Part shown: positions 14,243 through 23,011 of the stretch, one piece after another
How positions within the stretch are numbered: the stretch's first letter is position 1
Layout of the letters: every line of letters begins with the position of its first letter
Origin: Ruminococcus sp. CAG:254
Lineage (GTDB): Bacteria > Bacillota > Clostridia > Oscillospirales > Ruminococcaceae
Assembly: GCA_000433635.1 (NCBI GenBank)
Contig: HF997842.1
Coordinates: forward strand, 1 to 35,685
Length of the DNA stretch: 35,685 nt
Direction: 5' to 3'
Notes under the pieces: generated by a model
What the model was told of the DNA's origin: nothing
Databases searched by the model: none
The model's input: only the letters and a program-made list of their open reading frames with translations
Made by a program: the position numbers and the translations under genes

Positions 14243-15844
14243 TTATTTCTGGTTTTCCTTTTTCCAGTCCAGAAATTCTTCATAAGTGCCTTGTCTGTCC
14301 AGACAGCCGTCTGGTGTGATTTCAATGATGCGGTTTGCAACCGTCTGCAAAATTTCGTGGTCGTGTGAGGACAGAATGACAACGCCCTTGAATGCGGTCA
14401 AGCCGTTGTTTACAGCCGTAATGCTTTCCAAGTCCAGATGGTTGGTCGGGCGGTCTAACAGCAACACGTTAGAATGATACAGCATCATCCGAGAGAACAT
14501 GCAGCGGACTTTTTCCCCACCAGACAAAACCTTGACCGGCTTATAAATATCATCGCCGGAGAACAGCATTCTACCGAGAAAGCCTCGCAGATACGTTTCG
14601 GTTTCATCTGTTTTGGAATACTGCCGAATCCAATCCAGAATGGAAAGGTCACAGTCGTTGAAATAAACAGAGTTATCTACAGGGAAGTAGGAAGTCGAAG
14701 TGGAAACGCCCCACTTGAATGTACCTTCGTCTGGCTGTTCTTCTTCCATTAGGATTTTGAACAGCATGGTAATTGCCTGTTCACTTTCACCGATGAAGGC
14801 AACTTTGTCCGTACGGCTCAGGGTAAAGCTGACATTGTTCAGCAGCTTCACACCGTCTACGGTTTTGGAAATGCCGTTGACCTGTAACACTTCTTTTCCC
14901 AGTTCCCGATCCATGTCGAATCCGATAAACGGATAGCGGCGGCTGGAGGCTGGCAGCTGTTCCACAGTGAGATTGTCCAGCAATTTCCGGCGGGAGGTTG
15001 CCTGACGGGATTTGGATTTGTTGGCAGAGAACCGCTCAATAAAGGTTTTGAGTTCCTTAATCTTTTCTTCAGTCTTTTTGTTCTGCTGGCGAATCATCCG
15101 TTGCATCATCTGGCTGGACTCATACCAAAATTCGTAGTTGCCGACATACATTTTAATTTGCGTATAGTCGATGTCAACAATGTGGGTGCAGACGTTATTC
15201 AAAAAATGGCGGTCATGGGAAACCACAATGACCGTTCCGAAATATTCAGAAAGAAAGTCCTCCAGCCAGGTAATGGCATCAATGTCCAAATGGTTGGTCG
15301 GTTCGTCCATGAGAATGATGTCCGGATTGCCGAACAGTGCCTGTGCGAGCAGGATTTTCACCTTTTCGTTACCGGAGAGGTCGCCCATGGTCTGGTACAG
15401 CAAATCTTCGGAAAGTCCCAGTCCTTGCAGGAGCTTGGAAACATCCGATTCCGCTTCCCAGCCGTTCAGTTCTGCAAATTCGGCTTCGAGTTCCGCCGCA
15501 TGGTTGCCGTCCTCTTCCGAGAAGTCCGGCTTTGCATACAGGGCATCTTTTTCCCGCATGATGGCATAGAGCCGTTCATTGCCCATAATCACCGTGTCGA
15601 GAACGGTGTAGGCATCATAGGCGAAGTGGTCTTGCTTCAAAACGCTCATCCGGAGTTCTTTCGGGATGGTAACTTCTCCGGTTGTGGGTGGCAAAACACC
15701 GCACAGAATTTTCAGGAACGTGGATTTTCCAGCACCATTTGCACCGATGACCCCATAGCAGTTTCCGGCGTTGAATTGCAGGTTGACGTTCTTAAAGAGG
15801 GTGTCGCCGCCGAATTGGAGGCTGACGTTGGATACAGTAATCAT
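14243..15844 (-). CDS. ABC-F family ATPase (YkpA/YbiT-like) with degenerate second site
   Basis: A 533-residue soluble protein with two ABC domains and an intervening linker rich in Lys/Glu (about 240-290), as in ribosome-associated ABC-F proteins. The ATG at 15844 has SD AAAGGAG five bases away; the TTG 15 bases earlier overlaps that SD. Domain 1 is intact: GANGAGKST (Lys40), signature LSGNE, and MDEPTNHLD. Domain 2 has lost key residues: the P-loop reads GESEQAITML with Ile358 in place of the Walker Lys, and the Walker B region reads LLLDRPTNHLD with Arg465 in place of the catalytic Glu, although LSGGE is kept. So site composition is asymmetric. The likely role is translation-related, as for other YkpA-type proteins. 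It is not an evident resistance determinant. Confidence 0.88.
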   Translation of the reverse strand: MITVSNVSLQFGGDTLFKNVNLQFNAGNCYGVIGANGAGKSTFLKILCGVLPPTTGEVTIPKELRMSVLKQDHFAYDAYTVLDTVIMGNERLYAIMREKDALYAKPDFSEEDGNHAAELEAEFAELNGWEAESDVSKLLQGLGLSEDLLYQTMGDLSGNEKVKILLAQALFGNPDIILMDEPTNHLDIDAITWLEDFLSEYFGTVIVVSHDRHFLNNVCTHIVDIDYTQIKMYVGNYEFWYESSQMMQRMIRQQNKKTEEKIKELKTFIERFSANKSKSRQATSRRKLLDNLTVEQLPASSRRYPFIGFDMDRELGKEVLQVNGISKTVDGVKLLNNVSFTLSRTDKVAFIGESEQAITMLFKILMEEEQPDEGTFKWGVSTSTSYFPVDNSVYFNDCDLSILDWIRQYSKTDETETYLRGFLGRMLFSGDDIYKPVKVLSGGEKVRCMFSRMMLYHSNVLLLDRPTNHLDLESITAVNNGLTAFKGVVILSSHDHEILQTVANRIIEITPDGCLDRQGTYEEFLDWKKENQK

Positions 15845-15879
15845 GAATACTCCTTTCAAAATACGAAATCAATATGATT

Positions 15880-15908
15880 AGTATAGCATATCTGCGGGGG
15901 AAATGCAA
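15880..15908 (-). promoter_or_regulatory. promoter of the ABC-F / putP unit
   Basis: Read on the minus strand: TTGCAT (15908-15903), 17 bases, TATACT (15885-15880), with TGC before the -10. Confidence 0.75.
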
Positions 15909-15943
15909 GCAAAGCGGCGATTTTTTCGACAAATGCAGCTTGC

Positions 15944-15972
15944 TTGACAGATTTTTTAGATTGTGCTATGCT
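15944..15972 (+). promoter_or_regulatory. promoter of the L,D-transpeptidase-like gene
   Basis: TTGACA (15944-15949), 17 bases, TATGCT (15967-15972), with an extended TGC. It is divergent from the ABC-F promoter, about 35 bases away. Confidence 0.75.
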
Positions 15973-15995
15973 AACAGAAAAAGGGAGATGATTTT

Positions 15996-16871
15996 GTGAT
16001 ACGTCCCAATACACCGGAACAAAAACGAATGTTGATACTTTTGAGCATTGTCATTGGACTGTTGCTAATTGGAATTGGATGTTTTGGGGTTCTGCTGCAT
16101 CAGAAATCTGCACAAGAACCGCAGCATTCCACAACGGTTTCCATCGAGTCAACAGATTCCATTACAACGGAATTGGAGATGAAAACGCAAGCTACAACCG
16201 TTTCAACAAGCGTGACAACCACAACCACTGCAACAACTATTTCAACCGCTATGGAAACAACAACCATTCCAGTTTGTGCAGAGTTGGCAACCATTTTGGA
16301 CAACAATGGTTATACCTTGTCTGACTTAGGGGACAGCAAACAGCTGATTGCTGTGGTTTCAAGCGGCTGCTCTGCGGTTGTCTATGGATTTTCAGCAGGA
16401 GAACAGGGTTGGAAGATGGATTTTGTATCCAATGGCTGTGTAGGAACAAATGGCGTTTCTGCGAACAGTCGAGAGGGGATCTCCTGCACGCCAAAAGGGC
16501 TGTTTTCGTTGGGGTTTGCCTTTGGAACAGACCCACTTACAGATTTATCCATCCCATATCGGCAGTTGAACGAGAATTGTTATTGGGTGGATGACCCTGC
16601 TTCTCCGGTCTATAATCAGTGGCAGGAAACAACAGAAATCAACTGGAACAGTGCCGAACATCTGATTGATTATGCAAGTAGCTATCATTATGCCGTGGTG
16701 GTGAATTATAACTGTGACCCAGTTGTTCCCGGAGCGGGCTCAGCTATTTTCCTGCACTGCACCGCAGGGGCATCCAGTACCGCCGGATGTATTGCCGTTC
16801 CAGATTCGCAGATGTGGGACATTCTGCATTGGTTACGGGAAGAAGATTTGCCGTTGATTTTGACATCCTGA
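15996..16871 (+). CDS. membrane-anchored L,D-transpeptidase-like protein (YkuD fold, COG3786 type)
   Basis: A 291-residue protein starting at GTG (15996), nine bases after AGGGAG. Residues 1-35 hold a single membrane anchor, followed by a Thr-rich spacer to about residue 85. The catalytic region carries the L,D-transpeptidase signature in a compact form: SAIFLHCTAG (His254), then STAGCIAVP (Cys265), preceded by DDPASPVYNQW, a pattern I associate with the COG3786 group. The Cys and His would form the active site for peptidoglycan cross-linking or anchoring outside the membrane. The Thr linker resembles those of the cellulosome proteins here. Substrate and activity are inferred. Confidence 0.75.
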   Translation: MIRPNTPEQKRMLILLSIVIGLLLIGIGCFGVLLHQKSAQEPQHSTTVSIESTDSITTELEMKTQATTVSTSVTTTTTATTISTAMETTTIPVCAELATILDNNGYTLSDLGDSKQLIAVVSSGCSAVVYGFSAGEQGWKMDFVSNGCVGTNGVSANSREGISCTPKGLFSLGFAFGTDPLTDLSIPYRQLNENCYWVDDPASPVYNQWQETTEINWNSAEHLIDYASSYHYAVVVNYNCDPVVPGAGSAIFLHCTAGASSTAGCIAVPDSQMWDILHWLREEDLPLILTS

Positions 16872-16892
16872 TACATACACATAACAAAAAAT

Positions 16893-16935
16893 CCCCGTAT
16901 CCGTTGGGAAATATCCGCAGGATATGGGGCTTTTT
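16893..16935 (+). terminator. terminator after the L,D-transpeptidase-like gene
   Basis: CCCCGTATCC pairs with GGATATGGGG (one G-U) and is followed by CTTTTT. Confidence 0.85.
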
Positions 16936-16958
16936 CTGTACAAAATTTTGTTAGGTAC

Positions 16959-17540
16959 TTAGTCTACGGTTACGATTTCACCGTACAGTTCTCTCGGAGC
17001 AGATACTGCATTGGATTCATCGGTATCAATGTGCATTGCCAGTGCATAAGAATCAGAAACACGGCAAACAACATCGCCCAAAATTGCCTTTCTGCCGTCT
17101 GTATCCAGACGAACCCATACAACGTCCTTATCCTTTACGCCCATTTCTTCAGCGTCTGCCGGAGTCAGATGAATGTGACGCTTTGCAACGATAACACCTT
17201 CAGAAATTTCGATTTCGCCTTCTGGACCAACGATCTTACATGCACCAGAACCAGCAACATCGCCAGATTCCCGAATCGGAGCAACAATGCCGATGGAACG
17301 AGCATCAGTTGCAGAGAGTTCTACCTGATTTGCCTTCCGGAACGGGCCGAGGATGGAAACGTTCGGCAGGGACTTCTTCGGGCCTACGATGGTAACCCGT
17401 TCTTCACTTGCGAACTGTCCCGGCTGAGAGAGCATTTTCTTAACGGTCAGTTCCTTGCCTTCGCCGAACAGGGTTGCAAATGCTTCTGCGGTCAGGTGAA
17501 CGTGTCTAGCAGATGTTTCTACAATAAATTTCTTTGCCAT
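16959..17540 (-). CDS. pduL: phosphate acyltransferase of the PduL family
   Basis: A 193-residue protein interconverting acyl-CoA and acyl-phosphate. ATG at 17540 follows GGAGG by eight bases; the TTG five codons earlier overlaps that SD. PduL hallmarks are the two metal-binding His motifs ETSARHVHLT (near 15) and AKRHIHLTPADAEEMG (about 128), plus GPFRKANQVELSATDARSIG in the middle. There is no N-terminal encapsulation peptide and no microcompartment shell gene nearby. A free cytosolic acetate-forming phosphotransacetylase is therefore the best guess. Confidence 0.9.
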   Translation of the reverse strand: MAKKFIVETSARHVHLTAEAFATLFGEGKELTVKKMLSQPGQFASEERVTIVGPKKSLPNVSILGPFRKANQVELSATDARSIGIVAPIRESGDVAGSGACKIVGPEGEIEISEGVIVAKRHIHLTPADAEEMGVKDKDVVWVRLDTDGRKAILGDVVCRVSDSYALAMHIDTDESNAVSAPRELYGEIVTVD

Positions 17541-17575
17541 AGGAAAAACCTCCAATGATTTGATTGTTCCCTATC

Positions 17576-17604
17576 ATTGTACTACTTTTTTGTAGTTTCG
17601 TCAA
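17576..17604 (-). promoter_or_regulatory. promoter of pduL
   Basis: On the minus strand: TTGACG (17604-17599), 17 bases, TACAAT (17581-17576). Confidence 0.75.
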
Positions 17605-17648
17605 TAGAATTTTGGAAATTTCGAGAAAAAGCGAGGTTTCCTTTTTGT

Positions 17649-17697
17649 AAAAAAATTCGCCGCTGGAAGATTCCGGAGAACTTCCAGCGGCGAATTT
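17649..17697 (-). terminator. terminator of the GH9 cellulase gene
   Basis: A perfect 17-base-pair stem (17653-17669 with 17681-17697, including TTCGCCGCTGGAAG) with a T-run on the minus strand directly after it. It is the strongest terminator in the window. Confidence 0.92.
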
Positions 17698-17715
17698 CAA
17701 AAAGAAAATTTTTGG

Positions 17716-20151
17716 TTATTCTGGGATAGGGATATATGGAAGGTCATTAATAGCACGGAGAACAAACCGCATGAGGTATGTGGTATCATCTTCGTTCAGA
17801 TTGCTGTCTTTATCCAAGTAGCAGTTTGCATTTGCCAGTGCAGCATCAGACAATACAACCATTCCAGCCAGATACTTGTTTAATAGAATTGCATCCGTCA
17901 AGGATACAGTACCATCCAAATCAACATCTCCATAGAGAATATCAGGGTCGATGATTGTAGAAGTTGCTGTTGTGACTGCGGTTGTAATTTCTGTGGTTGG
18001 TGTGGTGGAGCTTGCTGTTGTGGTTGCCGGAGCAGTGGTTTCTGCTGTTGTTTCAGCAGTGGTGGTAACTGTCGTGGTTGTGGTGGTCGTTGTAGTAGTC
18101 GTAGTTGTTGTTGTGGTCGTTGTAGTCGGGTTGTCGTCCGGTGTTGTGCCGTCTGGTTCTGTACCCCAAATCAGCGTATCTCCATCATACATGGTCATAT
18201 ACGGGGTATCTACCATTGCATCTTCTCCACCCTGTGTCAGACCCTGGAACGAATAGTCGTTGGAAGCATCCCAAACGCCTTGAATGTTGTCCGGAATGGA
18301 GATACGGAACTGACATTCGGAGCGGTGTTCAGATTGTCCGGTCGGCATGACAACGCTGCCATCTGCGAACGAAAGCTTGACATAATAGATGTTATCCTTG
18401 TAGTGAATCGGGTCGGAAATGGTCATCTTGCCCTCATCAGAAGCGTGCTGGTCGTAGCCGATTCTGACAGATACATCGTCAATGGAATAACCAGCGTCAA
18501 CCAGTTCGGAGATGTCGAAATAGTAGTTGTAGGAGAGGTTCTGAATCACTCTTGCCGGCCATGCGGAATGGTTCATGGCAAATGCCTTGATTTCGGTATA
18601 GCTGCCAGCAGCCTGGTTGATGGATGCCCGCATGAAAAATTCTGTCCACTTCGGGGTTTCAGTTGGCGGGAAATCTGGATCACTGCTGCCGCCGTATTTC
18701 TGTACCATTGCACAGAGTGCAGCGGTATAGCCAGCGTTGTAGTCGATGGCAACTTCGGTATACTGATAATCGCCGATTTTATCGGAGTATTTACCAGTCT
18801 GGTCAGGGCCGCCAACCAGTGCACCATACAAGGTGTGTGCGTGCGGCTTTGCATCTTCGCCCTCTGTCTGTCCGATGTTGCTCCACTTGTCGTTCCATGC
18901 ACCAGAAGATGTTCTGTGGTGCCATGCCTGCGGATATTTGTCGCCCATGCCGATAACATAGCTCATATCAAGGTCATTGTCGCCGAATGCATAATTCATG
19001 GTAGAATCCGCAAAATCGGTGTATTTTGTTGCAGCGGCTGCATCGTCTGCAAACAGTTCGTCTGCTGCAACATATGCCAGGAATGCAGTAGTGGTTGCGT
19101 GACGCATAGAACCCCACTGGAACAGCCATGCCAGACCGTCCGGTGTGTGTGCAATTTGCTTGCCGCCGTAACCCGTTGTCCAGTATTCCAGATGTTTCCG
19201 GAACTGTTCTTTCCACTGGCTGTCGCCAGTATTCATTGCATAAAGCAACATACCGCCCTGCATGGTGTCATCCCAGCAGTGTCCCCAAGTATATTTCATT
19301 TCAGAGGATTGTTCTTCCTTGCCCAGATTCGGGATGTAATCGGTCTTGCACAAATCCAGATAGGATTGTTCACCGGTTGCCCGATACAGCCAGTTTGCAG
19401 CAAAGAACAGGTCGTCATAGAATGAGCTTGGCTTATAATACTTATGTTCTTCAGTGTCATCGCCGATGGAGCGATTTTTGTCAGCCCGTTCAAAGCAAGC
19501 CTTTGCGTGTGCCAGATAGTTGTCTGCACGGTCTGGGTCGGAATCCTTGAAGCAGAGATAACCAACAGCAAGAGCCGCTGCCATCTGTCCTTCAATACAG
19601 CTATCGTTGCAGGTGTAATACGGCCGTTCATCTTCGCCTTTCATCAGCTTGAACTTCCGCATATAAACTTCCGCAGAACCCCACCATACATGGTCGAATG
19701 CACCATCGCCAATCATGTAAACGATTTCATCGCCCAAATCACAGCTTGCAACGTAATCCAATGCCCAAGCAAGGTTGTTCTTGTATTCAGTCAGTTCGCC
19801 GATTTCCTTGACACCGTCCTGATATTCCAGCAAGCCCCAACCCAGCATGGTTGCAGCATAGGCGTTGGTCAGTGTGAATTTCAGGTGGTCGCCGGCATCG
19901 AACCAGCCGCCCGGAATATAGTCGTTGACCATGCAGTCATCTCGCCAGCTGACTTCGTTCCAGTCTGGCAGCTCGCCGCATTGCTGTACCTCATAGAAAA
20001 ACATCGACTTCTGTAAGGCTTCGCCGTAGTTGTAAGTGGAGTTTGTGGTGTCCGCAGCTTCCGCAGTTCCGAACAAGCCGGAGGAGGCAGAAGCTGCACT
20101 GGTGATGGCAAGAACCGCTGCACTGAGCAGGGCAATTCCTGTTTTTTTCAT
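17716..20151 (-). CDS. GH9 endoglucanase with CBM3c and dockerin
   Basis: An 811-residue secreted cellulase. Start at 20151 (MKKTGIALLSAAVLA) gives a normal signal peptide ending near residue 32; two upstream in-frame ATGs (20163, 20187) lack good SD spacing. The GH9 domain spans about 38-485: catalytic aspartates in GGWFDAGDHLKF (Asp85, Asp88), the His motif AWHHRTSSG, and the acid Glu466 in YTEVAIDYNAGYTAAL. A family 3c-like carbohydrate-binding module (about 490-660) follows, as in processive GH9 endoglucanases. A Thr-rich linker then leads to a dockerin (GDVDLDGTVSLTDAILLNKY, with a second repeat CYLDKDSNLNEDDTTYLM). It should be incorporated into the cellulosome through a cohesin not encoded here. 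It stands alone, with its own promoter and terminator. Confidence 0.93.
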   Translation of the reverse strand: MKKTGIALLSAAVLAITSAASASSGLFGTAEAADTTNSTYNYGEALQKSMFFYEVQQCGELPDWNEVSWRDDCMVNDYIPGGWFDAGDHLKFTLTNAYAATMLGWGLLEYQDGVKEIGELTEYKNNLAWALDYVASCDLGDEIVYMIGDGAFDHVWWGSAEVYMRKFKLMKGEDERPYYTCNDSCIEGQMAAALAVGYLCFKDSDPDRADNYLAHAKACFERADKNRSIGDDTEEHKYYKPSSFYDDLFFAANWLYRATGEQSYLDLCKTDYIPNLGKEEQSSEMKYTWGHCWDDTMQGGMLLYAMNTGDSQWKEQFRKHLEYWTTGYGGKQIAHTPDGLAWLFQWGSMRHATTTAFLAYVAADELFADDAAAATKYTDFADSTMNYAFGDNDLDMSYVIGMGDKYPQAWHHRTSSGAWNDKWSNIGQTEGEDAKPHAHTLYGALVGGPDQTGKYSDKIGDYQYTEVAIDYNAGYTAALCAMVQKYGGSSDPDFPPTETPKWTEFFMRASINQAAGSYTEIKAFAMNHSAWPARVIQNLSYNYYFDISELVDAGYSIDDVSVRIGYDQHASDEGKMTISDPIHYKDNIYYVKLSFADGSVVMPTGQSEHRSECQFRISIPDNIQGVWDASNDYSFQGLTQGGEDAMVDTPYMTMYDGDTLIWGTEPDGTTPDDNPTTTTTTTTTTTTTTTTTTTVTTTAETTAETTAPATTTASSTTPTTEITTAVTTATSTIIDPDILYGDVDLDGTVSLTDAILLNKYLAGMVVLSDAALANANCYLDKDSNLNEDDTTYLMRFVLRAINDLPYIPIPE

Positions 20152-20231
20152 CAAAAATCCCATTCCTTTCCTTGTGATAAAATTCATTTGATTTTTTGTG
20201 GCAGGCAGCCGACAAAAAAGCGATTACTTTT

Positions 20232-20260
20232 AGTTTACCACGAGGATGTCAAAAAGTCAA
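20232..20260 (-). promoter_or_regulatory. promoter of the GH9 cellulase
   Basis: On the minus strand: TTGACT (20260-20255), 17 bases, TAAACT (20237-20232), with TGG forming an extended -10. The leader is about 75 bases. Confidence 0.7.
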
Positions 20261-20302
20261 GGATTTTTGTGGAAACTTTTGTAGTTGCAAACTGGATTTT
20301 GT

Positions 20303-20341
20303 GAAACAAAAACAGACCCTTGGTTGCCCAAGCGGTCTGTT
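20303..20341 (-). terminator. terminator of the beta-helix lipoprotein gene
   Basis: On the minus strand ACAGACC (20340-20334) pairs with GGTCTGT (20318-20312), reinforced by an internal TTGG/CCAA stem, and is followed by TTTTGTTTC. Confidence 0.8.
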
Positions 20342-20390
20342 CTTGCATGTATATGAAAGGTTTGGAAAAAGATTAAGAAGAAAGCAACTG

Positions 20391-22724
20391 TTAAGCAGTC
20401 GTGTTTTCGGACGACTGGCTGCCTTGCAGCGGTGTTGGTGCACCATTTTCACCGTTTTGTTGTCCTTTGCCAAATTCACCTTGCGGCGGTTCTGGCTGTT
20501 CGCCGTCTGAAAAGGTTGGCATTTCGCCGTTGTTCGGCGGTGTACCGCCTTTTCCGCCAAAGTTGCCCGGAGCGGAGCTTTGTTCGCTGCCGTCTGTCAA
20601 CTGGAACGAATCCGCAGCTGTTCCGCCGGAAACCGTGCCATCGGTGGCAGTTCCGTCATCGGAGAGTGTGCCGGAATATGTTCCGTCTACAATCAGCTGG
20701 CAGTTGTCCATCTGGTCGCCGTAATAAACGACATCAGAAACGGCTTTTTGTGTCTGCATACCCATCAGGACGTTGCCGTCTGCATCACAGACAGCGATGA
20801 AGTCGCCGGCATTGGCTGAAATGCTGGTTGTATAATAATGCTGTGTGCTGGGATATTCCATCATGCCACGGCTGGACAGTGCCAAGATAGAACCGCCTGT
20901 CATGGTCATATCGGTTTCAAAGTCAATCGCACCATCGCCGCCGCTGACTGGACCAGAAACAAAAACTGTTCCGCCAGTCATGGTAATACTGCCGTTGGAG
21001 TCGATGCCGTCCCCGTCCGCACAGATGTAAATTGTACCGCCACTAATGGTCAGTTCGTGGCTTTCCTCTGCGGCATCTGTGGCAGTGTCGGTGCTGGAAA
21101 GCGTTGTGGTGGTAGTCGTGGTTTCTGTTGTGGTAGTTTCATCAGCAGCAGTGGTTGCAGATGGGTCGCCCGGCTGGTTTTCGTCTGGCTGTCCCATCGG
21201 GACGCCCATGCCCATACCAGTGCCGCCGCCTGTATTCAAACCGTCATCGGTTGCCTGTAAAATGCGAATCGTACCGCCTGCTAAGTTCATATCTGCCTTG
21301 GATTCAATGCCTTCGGTTGCTTGGTCAATCGTAATTGAACCGTCTGTGATTTCTAAGTCACCGTGGCTGCTGATGCCCATTGCCATGGAAGAACTCAATT
21401 CCAGCGTGCCGCCGGAGCAGGTAAACGCTCCACCGCTGTGCATACAGTGGTCAGTTGTGTTTGCCTGAATCGTTCCACCTGTAATGGTCAGTGCATTTCC
21501 GGCTTTGATACCCTTGCTGCTGGCATCTTCCGCAGCAGTTGTGTTTGTGTCGGTGTCTGTGGTTGCTTCTGTATTCGTTGTGGTTGTGGTCGTTGTAACA
21601 GCCGGAGCGGTTTCTGCTGGCTGAGAACCCGTTGCATCATCTGGCTTTTCCATGGGTGCAGCCCCATCTGGACGATTGCCGCCCTGTGGTGGTGTTTGTC
21701 CGTCAAATGGCGATTGTCCGTTATCGAATCTGCCACCGAAGCCACCGCCGCCAAACGGCTGGTCGTCCGAGGTGCTGACTGCAATTTCACCCGTTGTTGT
21801 GACATTCAGCGTACCGCCGTCAATGTAGCAGTCTGTTTCTGCCTGAATGCCGTCTCCTTTGGCGGTAATGTTGAGCGTACCGCCGCTGATGGCAATCCAA
21901 CCCTGTTCTGGGTCATCTGCTTTTGTTGCCTTTAAGCCATCATTTTGTGCATCTATAGTAATCGTGCCGCCGCAAATACCAATGCTGTCTTTGCCTTTCA
22001 TGCCGTTATTGGCAGCGGTCACGGAGATGGTTCCATCTGTAATTTTTAAATCATCCCGGCAGACAATGCCATTTGCTGCATTGCCAGTTACGGTCAAAGC
22101 ACCGCTGCCGTTGATGGTCAATTTATCTTCTGTAAAGAGGGCAGCAGTTTCTCCATCTGTGGTGACATTTGAATTTGCACCATCGGAGAGGAAATTTTCT
22201 GTGTTGGCTGCCAAGGAAAGAATGGTGCGTTTTTCGTTTTCACAGGATAATGCTGCACCATTGGAATTGGTAATGGAAACGCCGTCGAAATACAGCTTTA
22301 CTTTTTCGCTGCCAGTGACTCGCAGCTGACCGTCTTTCCATGTTCCGGTGATTCGGTATGTACCGCCGTTCTGAATGGTAACGGTGCGGTCGGAAACAGA
22401 AACGGCATTGGTGTTGCCGGTTACATCTGCGGTCGTTCCGCTCAGCGTGATTTCTGCATCAAATGTATCATAAGTACTGGTTTTGTCGTCGTCATCATAG
22501 TCCACACGCTGTTCTGAATCGGAAAGCGGTGTTGCAACGGTACTTTCTGAATGTTCAGAATCGGTTGTTGTGGATTCTGATTCCAGTTCAGAAATAGCAG
22601 CAGTGGTTTGTGTGGATTCGGCGGTACTGGAACTGTTATTGTCTGTACAGCCAGTGGTATAGGCGAGAACGGCAGCAACTGCCATGGTCATCGCCCAGGC
22701 TCGGTTTTGTTCTCTGCTACTCAT
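20391..22724 (-). CDS. Cthe_2159-like beta-helix polysaccharide-binding lipoprotein
   Basis: A 777-residue exported protein. The N terminus has a short hydrophobic segment and a possible lipobox ending at Cys26 (AYTTGC). It then has an acidic Ser/Thr-rich spacer. The bulk (about 85-640) is a right-handed beta-helix of repeating turns such as LTINGSGALTVTGNAANGI, GGTITIDAQNDGLKA and GGTLNITAKGDGIQAE, matching the carbohydrate-binding domain family typified by C. thermocellum Cthe_2159, a cellulose and acid-sugar binder. Two low-complexity insertions interrupt the helix (Gly/Pro/Thr around 315-400; Gln/Thr around 510-555). The C terminus is Gly/Pro/Gln-rich. SD AAAGGAAG lies a few bases before ATG. 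It sits beside the GH9 cellulase, fitting a surface substrate-binding role. Other members have been tied to spore coat or adhesion, so function remains open. Confidence 0.75.
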   Translation of the reverse strand: MSSREQNRAWAMTMAVAAVLAYTTGCTDNNSSSTAESTQTTAAISELESESTTTDSEHSESTVATPLSDSEQRVDYDDDDKTSTYDTFDAEITLSGTTADVTGNTNAVSVSDRTVTIQNGGTYRITGTWKDGQLRVTGSEKVKLYFDGVSITNSNGAALSCENEKRTILSLAANTENFLSDGANSNVTTDGETAALFTEDKLTINGSGALTVTGNAANGIVCRDDLKITDGTISVTAANNGMKGKDSIGICGGTITIDAQNDGLKATKADDPEQGWIAISGGTLNITAKGDGIQAETDCYIDGGTLNVTTTGEIAVSTSDDQPFGGGGFGGRFDNGQSPFDGQTPPQGGNRPDGAAPMEKPDDATGSQPAETAPAVTTTTTTTNTEATTDTDTNTTAAEDASSKGIKAGNALTITGGTIQANTTDHCMHSGGAFTCSGGTLELSSSMAMGISSHGDLEITDGSITIDQATEGIESKADMNLAGGTIRILQATDDGLNTGGGTGMGMGVPMGQPDENQPGDPSATTAADETTTTETTTTTTTLSSTDTATDAAEESHELTISGGTIYICADGDGIDSNGSITMTGGTVFVSGPVSGGDGAIDFETDMTMTGGSILALSSRGMMEYPSTQHYYTTSISANAGDFIAVCDADGNVLMGMQTQKAVSDVVYYGDQMDNCQLIVDGTYSGTLSDDGTATDGTVSGGTAADSFQLTDGSEQSSAPGNFGGKGGTPPNNGEMPTFSDGEQPEPPQGEFGKGQQNGENGAPTPLQGSQSSENTTA

Positions 22725-22932
22725 ATGAAATCTTCCTTTCTTTTGAGAAGAGGCTGTCTTTGTTTCTATGCTCCTATTTTCGCATAACTTTATGGAAATT
22801 GCGTGAAAGGTGTTCGTAAAGTGCCTGAAAGTCGGGTGGCAGATTTTCCATAAATCGTTGGATGCTTTCCCTATATTTTGGATGAAGAAATCCAGCGGTT
22901 TTCGTCATTTTCTTTAAGAATTTCACAGAACC

Positions 22933-22962
22933 TTGACGTTCTGGAAAAGAACGTGGTATAAT
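22933..22962 (+). promoter_or_regulatory. promoter of the COG5610-GT2 unit
   Basis: TTGACG (22933-22938), 18 bases, TATAAT (22957-22962), preceded by TGG. The rest of 22725-22932 holds no gene. It should also contain the minus-strand promoter of the beta-helix gene, which I could not place confidently. Confidence 0.7.
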
Positions 22963-23011
22963 AATGAGGAAGCAATGAGAGCAATTTAACTAGAGAATTG
23001 GAGGTGTGAAA

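Noticed and set aside
14243..15844. ABC-F antibiotic resistance gene
   Set aside because: The architecture and short interdomain linker look like housekeeping YkpA/YbiT-type proteins, and nothing nearby suggests a resistance cassette or transfer.
18280..19425. 381-codon plus-strand frame inside the GH9 gene
   Set aside because: Antisense to conserved GH9 motifs; no family resemblance.
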